From positions 1-34,958 of the forward strand of contig PAKC01000021.1 in NCBI GenBank assembly GCA_002706205.1: a stretch of DNA of 34,958 nt, written 5' to 3'. The stretch is from Halobacteriovoraceae bacterium (GTDB lineage: Bacteria; Bdellovibrionota; Bacteriovoracia; Bacteriovoracales; Bacteriovoracaceae). The position numbers were made by a program, and so were the translations under genes. Shown here piece after piece: positions 1 through 8,999 of the stretch (positions are counted from its first letter, which is position 1; the number at the start of each line of letters is the position of its first letter). The notes beneath the pieces are model-generated. The model did no database searches. It was not told where the DNA came from and was given only the letters and a program-made list of their open reading frames with translations.

Positions 1-1
1 T

Positions 2-397
2 ATTTATAAAAGGTTTTTTGAGATTTTAGCCAATAGCCTAAATAGAAGTCTTAAGCTTAGAGTTGCATTTTGTGGAGCTGGAATAAGAGGACTAAATTCT
101 TCTATCGATCCATTAGTAGATAAAATAAGAAATCTTTCCGGAGAAGTAGAGTTTTCTCCAAATATAGAACTTCTTTCTAAGTTTTATACAAAGCCCGTGA
201 CGGACTTAAGCTTATCTTGGCTTTCCAAAAGCTTAGACCCATTGATTATTACCAAGTGGAAAACCTCGGAAAGTCTTCACTGCAATAGAGCAAGTAAAAG
301 ACCATGTATGAAGATATGTACAAAGGAAAATACTGCAGTTTGTAGTAAACAGTCAGCAAAATACATTATACCACTTAAAACGACTCAACCAGAGTAA
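2..397 (+). CDS. C-terminal part of an unrecognised protein (5' truncated by window edge)
   Basis: The reading frame is open from base 2 to the TAA at 395-397, about 131 codons, and has no stop before the left edge, so the start lies outside the window. The visible part has no membrane segment. Its last third holds four cysteines and many lysines, with CNRASKRPC and CTKENTAVC as the cysteine-bearing segments. An internal ATG at 197 is possible but the upstream codons look equally coding. The gene ends 11 bases before the next start, so the two may share a transcript. I do not recognise the family; function unknown. Confidence 0.6.
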   Translation: MYKRFFEILANSLNRSLKLRVAFCGAGIRGLNSSIDPLVDKIRNLSGEVEFSPNIELLSKFYTKPVTDLSLSWLSKSLDPLIITKWKTSESLHCNRASKRPCMKICTKENTAVCSKQSAKYIIPLKTTQPE

Positions 398-408
398 AGG
401 AAGAAACA

Positions 409-858
409 ATGAAAAAATTATTTTTATTAACAATTTTAACGGTCTCAACTTGTAGCTTTGCACTTGATGTTATTACATCTCCAATTCAAATGCTTAAACC
501 TTGTTATAAACCAAGAACCTTTCGGCAATATGCTCATGCTTTTTGTTTTACCATAAATGCAACGGATGATGCTTTTGGGAATCCTACCATAGAGACCTCT
601 CCATTTAGAGTTATTTCTTATTTTTTATCATTACCGTTTATGATTTTAGATGAGAAAGATCAGTCGTTGTCACTTGATGCTGAGCAACTGCTCGATCAGG
701 GTTATACAATAGAAGAATTGGGACTTATTAGTGAGGACTTCGAAAGCATTAAAAACAAACTTTTAGAGCATTCTGGAAATGACTTAAGAAGTGAACAAGA
801 AATTATACACGAAATGAAAGATCTTTCAGAATTAACAAAAGACCTGATAGGATTGTAA
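409..858 (+). CDS. Small secreted protein, unknown function
   Basis: A 149-residue protein beginning with a clear Sec signal peptide (MKKLFLLTILTVSTCSFA, probable cleavage after residue 18). The ATG is preceded by AAAGGAAG, a good ribosome binding site. The mature part has two cysteines (near residues 32 and 46), which could form a disulphide in the periplasm, a hydrophobic stretch around residues 65-80, and an acidic, helix-prone C-terminal half. It follows the truncated upstream gene by 11 bases, suggesting co-transcription, and is followed by a terminator-like hairpin at 899-922. No family recognised. Confidence 0.7.
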   Translation: MKKLFLLTILTVSTCSFALDVITSPIQMLKPCYKPRTFRQYAHAFCFTINATDDAFGNPTIETSPFRVISYFLSLPFMILDEKDQSLSLDAEQLLDQGYTIEELGLISEDFESIKNKLLEHSGNDLRSEQEIIHEMKDLSELTKDLIGL

Positions 859-898
859 AACATTTAAGCGTGTACTAGATGAAACGATTGAAGTTATA

Positions 899-922
899 GG
901 GTGCTCTTATGCAGGAGCACCC
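899..922. terminator. Stem-loop between convergent small genes, probable terminator
   Basis: A perfect 8-bp stem (GGGTGCTC / GAGCACCC) encloses an 8-base loop and is followed on the + strand by an AT-rich stretch with only short T runs. It lies between the end of the + gene at 858 and the end of the - strand small gene at 931, so it could serve both. The lack of a real T tract lowers confidence. Confidence 0.5.
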
Positions 923-930
923 ATATAAAT

Positions 931-1017
931 TTATTTTAAAAAAACGTCATATAAAACAAAGCCACACGTTAAAAGTAAAAAACTTAACACAAATAACCAC
1001 TCTTTGAATTTCTTCAT
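931..1017 (-). CDS. 28-residue single-pass membrane small protein
   Basis: On the - strand, ATG at 1017-1015 is preceded by a GGAG ribosome binding site six bases away and opens a 28-codon frame ending at TAA 933-931. The product begins MKKFKEWLFVLSF and has one hydrophobic segment (about residues 8-25) after a positively charged N-terminus, so it would sit in the inner membrane with its N-terminus inside, or act as an uncleaved signal anchor. It follows the - strand gene at 1357-1061 by 43 bases and could be its operon partner. The call rests on the RBS and composition only. Confidence 0.45.
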   Translation of the reverse strand: MKKFKEWLFVLSFLLLTCGFVLYDVFLK

Positions 1018-1060
1018 AAATTTCTCCGATTTTAAAATTGAATTTCTATTTGATTAAACT

Positions 1061-1357
1061 TTATGTCGGAGGTGCTCTTGAGAGGCCAGAGCCTAAAAAA
1101 GCCTGATGAGGCCTATGAATATTTTTTTGCTTAAATGCAAGAATTGAACTTACGAGAAGTGCAGAGTTTTTTTTGTTTAAGCTCGATGATTGGATATGAT
1201 CATACAAAGGCTTGTCATTCTTTTCTAAAACTGACTTTAAAGTGCTGGCCAAGTCGAAGGATGTCTCAATCACAAGAGGATATTTGAATTCAACTGTGAA
1301 TGACGCTGCAATGAGGCTTGAAAATGAAAGGATGAGCAGCAAAAATAAAGTCTTCAT
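1061..1357 (-). CDS. Small secreted protein, unknown function
   Basis: A 98-residue frame with a convincing signal peptide (MKTLFLLLILSFSSLIAA) and a polar mature part with no recognised domain. No good Shine-Dalgarno stands before the ATG at 1357, though an AT-rich TATAAA lies just upstream. It overlaps an antisense frame at 1212-1457 on the + strand. I prefer this strand because the antisense product has no RBS and an implausible N-terminus. The 28-residue membrane protein lies directly downstream. Function unknown. Confidence 0.5.
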   Translation of the reverse strand: MKTLFLLLILSFSSLIAASFTVEFKYPLVIETSFDLASTLKSVLEKNDKPLYDHIQSSSLNKKNSALLVSSILAFKQKNIHRPHQAFLGSGLSRAPPT

Positions 1358-1497
1358 TAAGTCAATTTATACGAGTTTATTTATTGTGTTAATCATTTTC
1401 TTACCCAAAATGGTCTTACTCATTTGTAAAATTTTTAGACTTTCTTCAGCATGTTAACTTAAAGTGTTATGACCATTCGCTCAACCAAGGATCTCTT

Positions 1498-1773
1498 ATG
1501 AAAAAAGCTTTTTTATGTATTATTTTTGTTTTTAGTTCTTCTGTTTTTGCAGCTGATTATTGTAAAGTTATGACCAATCCTTCACCTGAACGTGGCTCTC
1601 CATATGTCTCGCTTTCATGCAATGGAAGTCAATCTAATTTTACAGCATCAATGAGAAAAACCGCCAATGCGATTGAGTCGTCTTTAATTAAGAAAAAATT
1701 AGATCAAGGATATAAAATTATCGGGAGCTCTTTATCTGGAACAACATCGATTGTTCTTTTGGTTAGGGAGTGA
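1498..1773 (+). CDS. Small secreted protein, unknown function
   Basis: A 91-residue protein with signal peptide MKKAFLCIIFVFSSSVFA and a mature part of about 73 residues starting ADYCKV. Two cysteines (near residues 22 and 41) could pair in the periplasm. The C-terminal part (GYKIIGSSLSGTTSIVLLVRE) resembles the repeated strand pattern of small periplasmic beta proteins, but I do not recognise a named family. An AAGGA ribosome binding site precedes the ATG. A weak ACCG/CGGT hairpin follows the gene near 1785-1800. Confidence 0.65.
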   Translation: MKKAFLCIIFVFSSSVFAADYCKVMTNPSPERGSPYVSLSCNGSQSNFTASMRKTANAIESSLIKKKLDQGYKIIGSSLSGTTSIVLLVRE

Positions 1774-1854
1774 TTTTGGATATTGACCGTTATTGTCGGT
1801 TACACTAAAGAAAACTTAACTTTCTGTTAATCTAAATTAATCTTCATTTTCTTA

Positions 1855-1883
1855 TTAAAAAAAATGTTCAAGTAAACTATACT
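1855..1883 (+). promoter_or_regulatory. Predicted promoter of the yfa operon
   Basis: TATACT at 1878-1883 forms a good -10 element, with TTAAAA at 1855-1860 as a weak -35 at a 17-base spacing. It is the best promoter-like match upstream of the first gene of the five-gene cluster, whose ATG at 1919 has an AAGGAAAG ribosome binding site. The -35 is poor, so an activator or alternative sigma factor is possible. Confidence 0.4.
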
Positions 1884-1918
1884 TCTTGGTGAAAGCAATT
1901 ATTCTTTAAGGAAAGTTT

Positions 1919-3814
1919 ATGAGAAAAAAGCTCATGATTATGGGAGGGGGTTTTTTAGTACTTGCTCTTATAACTTATTTTGTTATTGAAGTACAGGAAA
2001 CTAGTGTGACCAATCAGGATGTGGCTGAGGAGGAGGTTGAGCAGATATCATCAAAAGAGGAGACGTCGTTAAGTGAGAAGCCTTCATTGAAAAAGAAGAA
2101 CGAGTCTTTGACTGAGCCCTTAACTACAGATGTTTCTATTGATAATAAGTCCACAAATCCAGATGAAATAATTGAGAAGGATGTTTCCTTCTCGGATCAA
2201 GAACCTTCTCCATTTGATCCAGATATTGTTATTCTAACCAAAAATTTATCTGATTTACCCTCTGATTTAGTTAAAAACTCTTTTCTAGGAAAAGTTATTA
2301 CTAAAGAAACGATGTTTTATTATGAGGATGATCCTCAGTATCTAGGAGTGTTAGGTACCCTAAGAAGATTGTCTTTTGAGCATAATATAGAACTTAAAGA
2401 TAGTGTGATTAAATATATTCTCGCTATGCCAGGGGAGCTAGCATTGTGGAGAGGAGCAGATGGGAAACTTAAGGACTTTTTATTTATTTCAGATGAAAAA
2501 AGTCTCAACAATATAATTGTCGATTTTTATTTAAAGTTTAAACATTTAAGGTCGGATGATAATATAAGAACATTTTCTTATGGCGGGCAAGAAGGATACT
2601 ATCTAAAGATTGCCAATAAGGAGCTTGCAATCTTGGGTTATGGTAGCAAATTGTATATTACGAGCTTGCACCCCAAGTACTTTCCAAACAATTTAGAGGA
2701 TAAACTTAAAAGAAATATTTCTGAAACTGTGGGGGCTGACCTTGGGAAGGGATTTTATAAGAGGCTATTTAATATAGACTTTAAAGGTAAGCACTCTATT
2801 ATTTTGAATACAAATTATCTAACATTTGGGTACAGTTATTTTATCCCCTCATTAAAAGCAATTAGGCTGGACTTTCATGCCAAGGAATGGAGTGTTCACT
2901 CTTTTATGAGTAATAATGAGAAGCTCAAAACAGTTTCATCTGCTGAGTTATGGAAGGTGTTTCCAAAGTCTACAGCAATGTGCTCGGCTTTACCTGTTGA
3001 TAATAAAAAAATATTTAAAATATTAACAAACTATAAAGAATTAACTTTAAAAAGAATAAATGGCCAAAAAGCTATTCCAGCAGATGGTCTCTCTGCAGAC
3101 GATAGTGCTTCTGGAGATATTATTAATAAGTCAGTTGACCTTAAAAATCAGTTGCTGAGTGAAAAAGAAATCGAAGAGCTTGCCAACCATGTGATAGGTG
3201 TGTGCTGGTATGAACGTTCAACAATATATACCCCTTTATTCATCACGAAGGGTAAAAAATTAAACAAGATGAAAGGAAAATTTCATTTTTTATTTGAGCA
3301 GTTTGTGGGGGGAGTTGAGAGGGAACACAAAGTTAGTGAAGTCGAAATGAATGAGGAAAATGGTGTCACCGTATATTCGAGAGTCGTCAGTAGTCAATAT
3401 GGAGTTGAAGATGCTAATCAGCTTCAAAGAAAAAAACTTAAGTTTAATAAGTTTTTTAAAGCCAAGCTTGCTCACAATAATGAGTATATTATTTTTTCAC
3501 CAGATGGAAAGTTAGTTGATCTTGCAATTAGCACATTAAGTAAAAAGAGTCCGTCTGTGTTTGATGAGTTGAAACTTTCAAATAAGAATATTAGTTATTT
3601 ATTAAGTCCTTATCGTCTAAGTCAGCTTTTGGATAAATATATGAAAAAAGCTCTTCCGCATAGGCAAGAGTCAGTTTTTAGAAATGCAATTAAGAAGCAT
3701 TTGAGTGAAGCCTTTAGCAACTTATCCCAGTTGAAATCATTTGGGGTTGATATGCCAAAATTAAATGAAGAAGATTTTATTAGATGGCAAAAATTAAAGA
3801 TACATGAGCTATGA
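1919..3814 (+). CDS. yfaA: YfaA-like DUF2138 protein, first gene of the alpha-2-macroglobulin cluster
   Basis: A 631-residue protein with an N-terminal membrane anchor (MIMGGGFLVLALITYFVIEV, residues 7-26), a low-complexity Glu/Ser/Lys linker to about residue 95, and a long periplasmic domain. Length, anchor and position at the head of a yfaA-T-S-Q-P ordered cluster match the DUF2138 family (E. coli YfaA; MagA in Pseudomonas, as I recall it). These proteins are inner-membrane partners of a periplasmic alpha-2-macroglobulin. Assignment leans on gene order more than on motifs I can point to. The stop overlaps the next start by four bases (ATGA), indicating translational coupling. Confidence 0.75.
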   Translation: MRKKLMIMGGGFLVLALITYFVIEVQETSVTNQDVAEEEVEQISSKEETSLSEKPSLKKKNESLTEPLTTDVSIDNKSTNPDEIIEKDVSFSDQEPSPFDPDIVILTKNLSDLPSDLVKNSFLGKVITKETMFYYEDDPQYLGVLGTLRRLSFEHNIELKDSVIKYILAMPGELALWRGADGKLKDFLFISDEKSLNNIIVDFYLKFKHLRSDDNIRTFSYGGQEGYYLKIANKELAILGYGSKLYITSLHPKYFPNNLEDKLKRNISETVGADLGKGFYKRLFNIDFKGKHSIILNTNYLTFGYSYFIPSLKAIRLDFHAKEWSVHSFMSNNEKLKTVSSAELWKVFPKSTAMCSALPVDNKKIFKILTNYKELTLKRINGQKAIPADGLSADDSASGDIINKSVDLKNQLLSEKEIEELANHVIGVCWYERSTIYTPLFITKGKKLNKMKGKFHFLFEQFVGGVEREHKVSEVEMNEENGVTVYSRVVSSQYGVEDANQLQRKKLKFNKFFKAKLAHNNEYIIFSPDGKLVDLAISTLSKKSPSVFDELKLSNKNISYLLSPYRLSQLLDKYMKKALPHRQESVFRNAIKKHLSEAFSNLSQLKSFGVDMPKLNEEDFIRWQKLKIHEL

Positions 3815-4443
3815 TAAAATTTTTTCTTGGATTTATATTTCTTTTTATTTGTATGTCAACCTTTAGCAAGGTGCAAAAGTTAGATGTTAAAAATACGGAT
3901 ATTTTTAGGTCTTGGTTTGTGCGAATTATTGATGAGCAGTTGAGACAAGGTCCTTCCCCAAAGTGGGTTCAAAGAGATTGTGTTGGACTTGTTCGCTATG
4001 CCGTAAATGAATCTTTGAAAATTAAAAATGCAAAGTGGATGCATTCACATGGATTTGCAAATTCTCCAACACCTCCAAGTTTAAATATCAATCCAAAGAT
4101 CAGGGCCAAACTTGATAAATGGATACAATATGATGGGAAAACAACTGGAAGTTACATCTCGGCAATTGGGCTAATACAGGGAAATACTTCTTTTGTTTCA
4201 AAAGATATTAATCAGGTGAGCCCTGGAGATATCTTATTTTATGATATGCAAGACTCTCATCATATAATGATTTGGATGGGGAAGTATGTAGCCTATCATA
4301 CAGGATCAGTAACACAAAAAGATAATGGTTTAAGAAAAGTTAAATTTAATGAATTAATTAATTGGAAGGATAGTCGATGGAGACCAATACAAACAAATCC
4401 AAATTTCATTGGAATATTCAGACTTGGATTTTTATCTCGTTAG
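3811..4443 (+). CDS. yfaT: YfaT-like DUF1175 protein with Cys/His papain-like signature
   Basis: A 210-residue secreted protein with signal peptide MIKFFLGFIFLFICMSTFS, close to the ~207 residues of E. coli YfaT. It shows RDCVGLVR with Cys57 and DSHHIMIWMG with His150/His151, plus His163. This Cys-then-His arrangement resembles NlpC/P60-type cysteine hydrolases of the cell envelope, so a peptidoglycan or peptide substrate is plausible, but no activity is shown. It overlaps yfaA by four bases and yfaS by 67 bases, so all three are probably translated from one message. DUF1175 identity is by length, order and motif. Confidence 0.8.
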   Translation: MIKFFLGFIFLFICMSTFSKVQKLDVKNTDIFRSWFVRIIDEQLRQGPSPKWVQRDCVGLVRYAVNESLKIKNAKWMHSHGFANSPTPPSLNINPKIRAKLDKWIQYDGKTTGSYISAIGLIQGNTSFVSKDINQVSPGDILFYDMQDSHHIMIWMGKYVAYHTGSVTQKDNGLRKVKFNELINWKDSRWRPIQTNPNFIGIFRLGFLSR

Positions 4444-7400
4444 TATTTGTTAGCAGCGCTAGTGCTGGTGATTTATATCCAAGTAATTTTAAAGCTTATG
4501 TAGGTAAAAAGTTTTTTCTCTTATCAGACACAACCTTTTCGCCTAATGAAATTGCAAAAGTAAGGCTCGAAATTAGAAAAAATCTTCATGATAGGAAAAA
4601 AGTTAAGGACTATGGAGGGGCTGATATTGCTCTTTATAGAGTGAATGACCCCATTAAGTTTTTAAAGTCCCAGAAGAATTTACACAGAATAAAAACAAAA
4701 TATAATTATAAGCCCAAAGGTCTTGTCGCGAATGCTCTTAGCTATGTTTGGGACAGTTTTTATAAAAAATCACGTTTAGCCTGGCAGAGAATTCTATCTT
4801 TCAGTGCGAGAAAAAGTGCTGTTGAGGCTTCTGAGGATTTTAAACAGAAACCAGCACATACATATAAAACAAAATTTAAACATTTTAAGCAATTTCGAAA
4901 GATGAGAGGCTATGACCTTCTTAAAGAATTTAGATACCCAATAACCGATGCTAAGCCTATACAACCACCAGATGTAAGACTTTCTGGGAGTAGTCATAAT
5001 TTTAACAAGGCCAATCCTGGCAATGTTTATGTTCCACTAGGAAAGCTTGAGGGGGGACTGTATCTTGTTGAAGCTGTTATTGGTGATCATAGGGCAAATA
5101 CTCTTGTTTTTGTTTCAAACTCTGTACTTATTTCAAAAACCTCAAGTGAAGAGATGTTTATGTGGACTGTATCGAAAGAATCAGGTGATCCTGTCCCTAA
5201 AACGAATGTTCTTGTGACTGATGGTTTAGGTGTTTTAAAGAAAGGTGTTACAGATGACAATGGAATCTTGAAAATAAAGATGAAAACTCCTGAACTTGTA
5301 TATTTTATTGGTCAAGACTCACAAGGTGGAGTTTTTATCTCTGAGAATTATTATTATGATAGTGAAATTTATTCTGAAAAATTATTTACTGTTACTGATA
5401 GACCTTTATATCGTCCAGGAGATAAAGTTTCAGTAAAGGTGATAGGACGAAGATTTATTAACTCATCTTCTTCGAAGTGGTTAAAAGATAAAATATTTAA
5501 AGCATTGATTTTAGATTCAGCGGGAACAGTTTTGTTGACAAAAGAATTTAGTGTTAAACAAATAAATGTAGGAGGAGAATTTTCATTTCGCTTACCTCGT
5601 TATGCTCTTCCGGGCGGTTACACAATTCTTCTAAGAGATAATTTAAAGAGCTATTCCTCTGAGTTTAGAGTTTCTAAATATACGAAGCCTCATTATAATA
5701 TTGATGTTTTATTTGATAAAAAAAGATTTAAATTGAGAGAAAAAATATCAGGTAGTTTGAAGCTTACATACTCTAATGGAAAACCTGTAAAGTTCGCTGA
5801 TATTGATCTTGTAGTTAGAAGGCAAAAACTTAACATTATTGAGGGGGAAAGAGACGCAGAGTCTTTGTTTCCGATAAAAATTAATGATTTAAAGTTAAGC
5901 TCAGACCATTCAGGTAAAGTTAATTTTGAGTTACCTGAAGTTAATGTACCTAGCCGATACATCTTAAATGTGCAAGCTAAAGATGATGCAAGCTTTAGGG
6001 TAAAGGCTACAAAAGAACTTCTTGTTGAGTTGGACACACCAGTGTTTTCAATTCAAAGCGATAAATTATTTTCTAATATTGGCGAAGAGATTAGTTTTAG
6101 TCTGGAGCAAAAGTTAGCTTTTTCAAAGAAAGAAAAAGAAGGAAAATTAACATGGAAAATAATCAAACTTGAAGACCAGTGGATACAAAAAGGAAATGTT
6201 TCGGATAACAAATTTAAAATAAAATTTGAAGAGGCAGGAACATATAAAATTTTATTATTAAATGATACAGGTAATGTTGTTGGTGGAAAACCCCACATCG
6301 TTCGAGGGGCAGACTTAGAGACATTACCAGGTACAGTTGAGATCGTTTTAGACAAAGAAGAATATGATTTAAATGATAAAGTTAAGATACTTATTAAGTT
6401 TTCTGAGCCTGTTGAAAATGCATTACTTACTCTTGAAAGAGATAAAGTCGAAAACTATTCAATTGCTGGTAAGTCATCAAATTGGATTAAGGTAAATAAG
6501 TCTTTAGATTCTCAATGGATAGCTGAAATCCCTGTTAAAAAGTTTTTTGCCCCAAATATTACTTTTTCTGTTTTGTTTGTAAAGAATGGAAAGTTTATTT
6601 TCAATAACAAGGGAATAAAAGTTAAAATGCCTAAAATTAAAATATCTTATACTCTTGATAAGTTTGATTATGCTGTTAATGAAGAAGTAAAACTTGGTAT
6701 CAAAACAACTTATTTGGGTGATCCCATTTCGAGTAATATAACTTTTAGTGTTGTTGATGAGATGATTTATGTTCTCCAGCCTGAATTAGCTCCCAAGATT
6801 TCAGACTTCTTTTATCATAGAAGAAGAAATCAAGTAAAAACAACTTCGAGCTTAGACTTTCACACTTACGATGCTTCTGTGTCTGCAACTGGTAGGTACG
6901 ATTATTCTTCTAACTATAGTAATCGCCCTTTAAAAATGAGAGAGAGACCTAGGCGAGAAGATGTTGATACTGCCTATTGGAAAACGAATATTAAAACTGA
7001 TCATAATGGAGAGGCACATGTTCAGTTTAAATTACCAGATTCCATTACGAGGTGGAGAATGACTTCTCGTGCCATCTCTAATGATGGGGCTGTCGGACAA
7101 GCAGTTGCACACGTGCGGTCATTTCAAAGTGCTTATCTTAAATGGGGTGGACTTACTGACTTTAGATATGGAGATGAATCAATAGTGAATGTTATGGCCT
7201 TCAATTTAGATCCAACTGATTTGAAGGGAGAATTAAGTCTAAAGGGTGGCAATACAGACTTTAAAAGCTTGGTTACTTTAAAGCCCGGGATTAATTTTAC
7301 GCCTGTAAGCTTTCAAGCAAATAAAACTCAAAATATATCAATGAGTTTGAAAGGGAGTGGGTTTCAAGATAAGCTTGAAAAGAAAATTGAAGTTGTGCCT

Positions 7401-8999
7401 ACAAACTGGATGAGTCTGATGTCTAAAGATGTAAAGCTTAAGAATGGTAAAAACTCTTTGCAATTACCTGAGGGCGCTTTTAATTTCCGGCTTGTAGCAT
7501 TTAGTAACTTATATCAGAGATTTATGAAAGCTGCTGAGGAGCTTATTACTTATCCGCATGGTTGTGTGGAGCAAACTGCGAGTAAATTAATTCCACTTAG
7601 TATCGCATATGGCATATTGAAAAGAGCTAAAAATAGAAGGGGTGATCTTGTTAAAATTAGAGAGAAGGTTGTAAATGGTAGAGAAAGATTAGTAAATCTT
7701 GCTAACCGAAAAGGATACTTTGGGTGGTATGAAAATATGCCTAATGATAGCTATATGACAGCATATGCTTATCTGGCAGACTTTTATGCAGGAAAGGTTT
7801 TAGGTTTTTCATTTACAGATGAGCATTGGGATAAGATTCTTGAGGCATTTAGAGATTATTCAAGTGATAATGTTTTAAGAAATTCTATTGTTCTTTGGAT
7901 CTCATCTCATTTGGGCCGGCCAGTACAAAGTATGCTTGAATCTCAATTAAATAAAATTTCAGAACTACTAGATTCAAAAGAAATACCAGCTTATGGGGGG
8001 CGTAACTATATAATGTCACAAAGGAGTTCAAAAAAACATTTTGAACTCGCTTCGATTATGTTGAAGTTATCTAGTATCAAATTGGCTAAAAAGGGATATT
8101 ACTTAGAAAAAGATACTCATAAAAAATTGGATAAGATATCAGCTGAAACGATGGTGTCGCTAGAAAATGATGAACATCCTTTATTGCAAGCGGCATCGCT
8201 AAGTCTAATGTCATATGAGCTTAATAAACAAAAAATTGTAGCGAAAGCAAATAGAATTCTAAAAAAAGTTTCACGTTCACAATCAACAGCTGATAAGTCA
8301 ATGACCTTAATACTAATGCATGAAGCCTTGGGAAGTATTCAACTCAATGATACTGATATAAAAATCAAGGGAGGAGTTAAGAAAATAAAGTCTATCTACG
8401 GACTCGATTCTTGGCAAATTACCGATCCCAATAAGAGCGACATTACTATCAGTGGATCTGCTGATCAAAATATGGACTTTAGGCTCTACTACGATTCCTT
8501 TAAAAAGGATGAGCATAAGCTTAAGGTTAAGATTACAAGAAATATATATTCTTTGGAAAAAAAAGAGAATAAGTACATTGCATCAGTTATTGACCTGAAA
8601 GATGGTGTTAATACAAATGATAAATTTATTGATGAAATAATAGTTGAGCCAGAAGAGAAGAGTAACAACACCCGCTTTGACTATGGAATGATAGAGGTCC
8701 CACTTCCACCTGGAGCAAATATTCAGAATGAGTTAGGAAAAATTCAAGTTGTGCAGGTATTTGAATCTGGTAGTGAGGAAACTATTGAAATTGATGAAGA
8801 AGCTCGTTTTGGGGATTTAAAATATAAAATTCCAGTTAAGGAGCTATCTCGAAAAAGAGTATATCGTCATGTTGTTCAATTTTCTGCAAAAGGAAAATAT
8901 AAACTTCCAATGACTCGTTTTTTTGAAATGTATACACCTGATAAGAAAGCATATAGGAAAAAAAATGAGGTTTCGATATGGGAGCTAAATGTCAAGTAG
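4377..8999 (+). CDS. yfaS: Bacterial alpha-2-macroglobulin (YfaS/MagD type) with intact thioester motif
   Basis: A 1540-residue periplasmic protease-trap protein. The N-terminus carries a signal peptide ending near VSSASA (residue 31). Macroglobulin beta-domains follow, with the conserved TVTDRPLYRPGDKVSVKV segment near residues 338-355. The helical thioester domain has HGCVEQ with Cys1063 and Gln1066, the pair that forms the covalent-capture thioester. The C-terminus has the receptor-type GMIEVPLPPGA segment. The length matches E. coli YfaS (~1534). The start is set by GGAAGGA at 4364-4370, six bases before the ATG, which forces a 67-base overlap with yfaT; no later in-frame ATG, GTG or TTG precedes the signal peptide. 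Known role of the family: trapping foreign proteases in the periplasm. The YfaS-type branch is, as I recall, usually described as lacking CxEQ, so its presence here is notable. Confidence 0.93.
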   Translation: METNTNKSKFHWNIQTWIFISLVFVSSASAGDLYPSNFKAYVGKKFFLLSDTTFSPNEIAKVRLEIRKNLHDRKKVKDYGGADIALYRVNDPIKFLKSQKNLHRIKTKYNYKPKGLVANALSYVWDSFYKKSRLAWQRILSFSARKSAVEASEDFKQKPAHTYKTKFKHFKQFRKMRGYDLLKEFRYPITDAKPIQPPDVRLSGSSHNFNKANPGNVYVPLGKLEGGLYLVEAVIGDHRANTLVFVSNSVLISKTSSEEMFMWTVSKESGDPVPKTNVLVTDGLGVLKKGVTDDNGILKIKMKTPELVYFIGQDSQGGVFISENYYYDSEIYSEKLFTVTDRPLYRPGDKVSVKVIGRRFINSSSSKWLKDKIFKALILDSAGTVLLTKEFSVKQINVGGEFSFRLPRYALPGGYTILLRDNLKSYSSEFRVSKYTKPHYNIDVLFDKKRFKLREKISGSLKLTYSNGKPVKFADIDLVVRRQKLNIIEGERDAESLFPIKINDLKLSSDHSGKVNFELPEVNVPSRYILNVQAKDDASFRVKATKELLVELDTPVFSIQSDKLFSNIGEEISFSLEQKLAFSKKEKEGKLTWKIIKLEDQWIQKGNVSDNKFKIKFEEAGTYKILLLNDTGNVVGGKPHIVRGADLETLPGTVEIVLDKEEYDLNDKVKILIKFSEPVENALLTLERDKVENYSIAGKSSNWIKVNKSLDSQWIAEIPVKKFFAPNITFSVLFVKNGKFIFNNKGIKVKMPKIKISYTLDKFDYAVNEEVKLGIKTTYLGDPISSNITFSVVDEMIYVLQPELAPKISDFFYHRRRNQVKTTSSLDFHTYDASVSATGRYDYSSNYSNRPLKMRERPRREDVDTAYWKTNIKTDHNGEAHVQFKLPDSITRWRMTSRAISNDGAVGQAVAHVRSFQSAYLKWGGLTDFRYGDESIVNVMAFNLDPTDLKGELSLKGGNTDFKSLVTLKPGINFTPVSFQANKTQNISMSLKGSGFQDKLEKKIEVVPTNWMSLMSKDVKLKNGKNSLQLPEGAFNFRLVAFSNLYQRFMKAAEELITYPHGCVEQTASKLIPLSIAYGILKRAKNRRGDLVKIREKVVNGRERLVNLANRKGYFGWYENMPNDSYMTAYAYLADFYAGKVLGFSFTDEHWDKILEAFRDYSSDNVLRNSIVLWISSHLGRPVQSMLESQLNKISELLDSKEIPAYGGRNYIMSQRSSKKHFELASIMLKLSSIKLAKKGYYLEKDTHKKLDKISAETMVSLENDEHPLLQAASLSLMSYELNKQKIVAKANRILKKVSRSQSTADKSMTLILMHEALGSIQLNDTDIKIKGGVKKIKSIYGLDSWQITDPNKSDITISGSADQNMDFRLYYDSFKKDEHKLKVKITRNIYSLEKKENKYIASVIDLKDGVNTNDKFIDEIIVEPEEKSNNTRFDYGMIEVPLPPGANIQNELGKIQVVQVFESGSEETIEIDEEARFGDLKYKIPVKELSRKRVYRHVVQFSAKGKYKLPMTRFFEMYTPDKKAYRKKNEVSIWELNVK

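Noticed and set aside
1212-1457. 81-codon + strand frame antisense to the secreted protein at 1357-1061
   Set aside because: No ribosome binding site and no coding character at its start; the opposite strand has a signal peptide.
5693-6355. Two - strand frames inside yfaS
   Set aside because: Shadows of the alpha-2-macroglobulin gene with low-complexity hydrophobic/serine composition.
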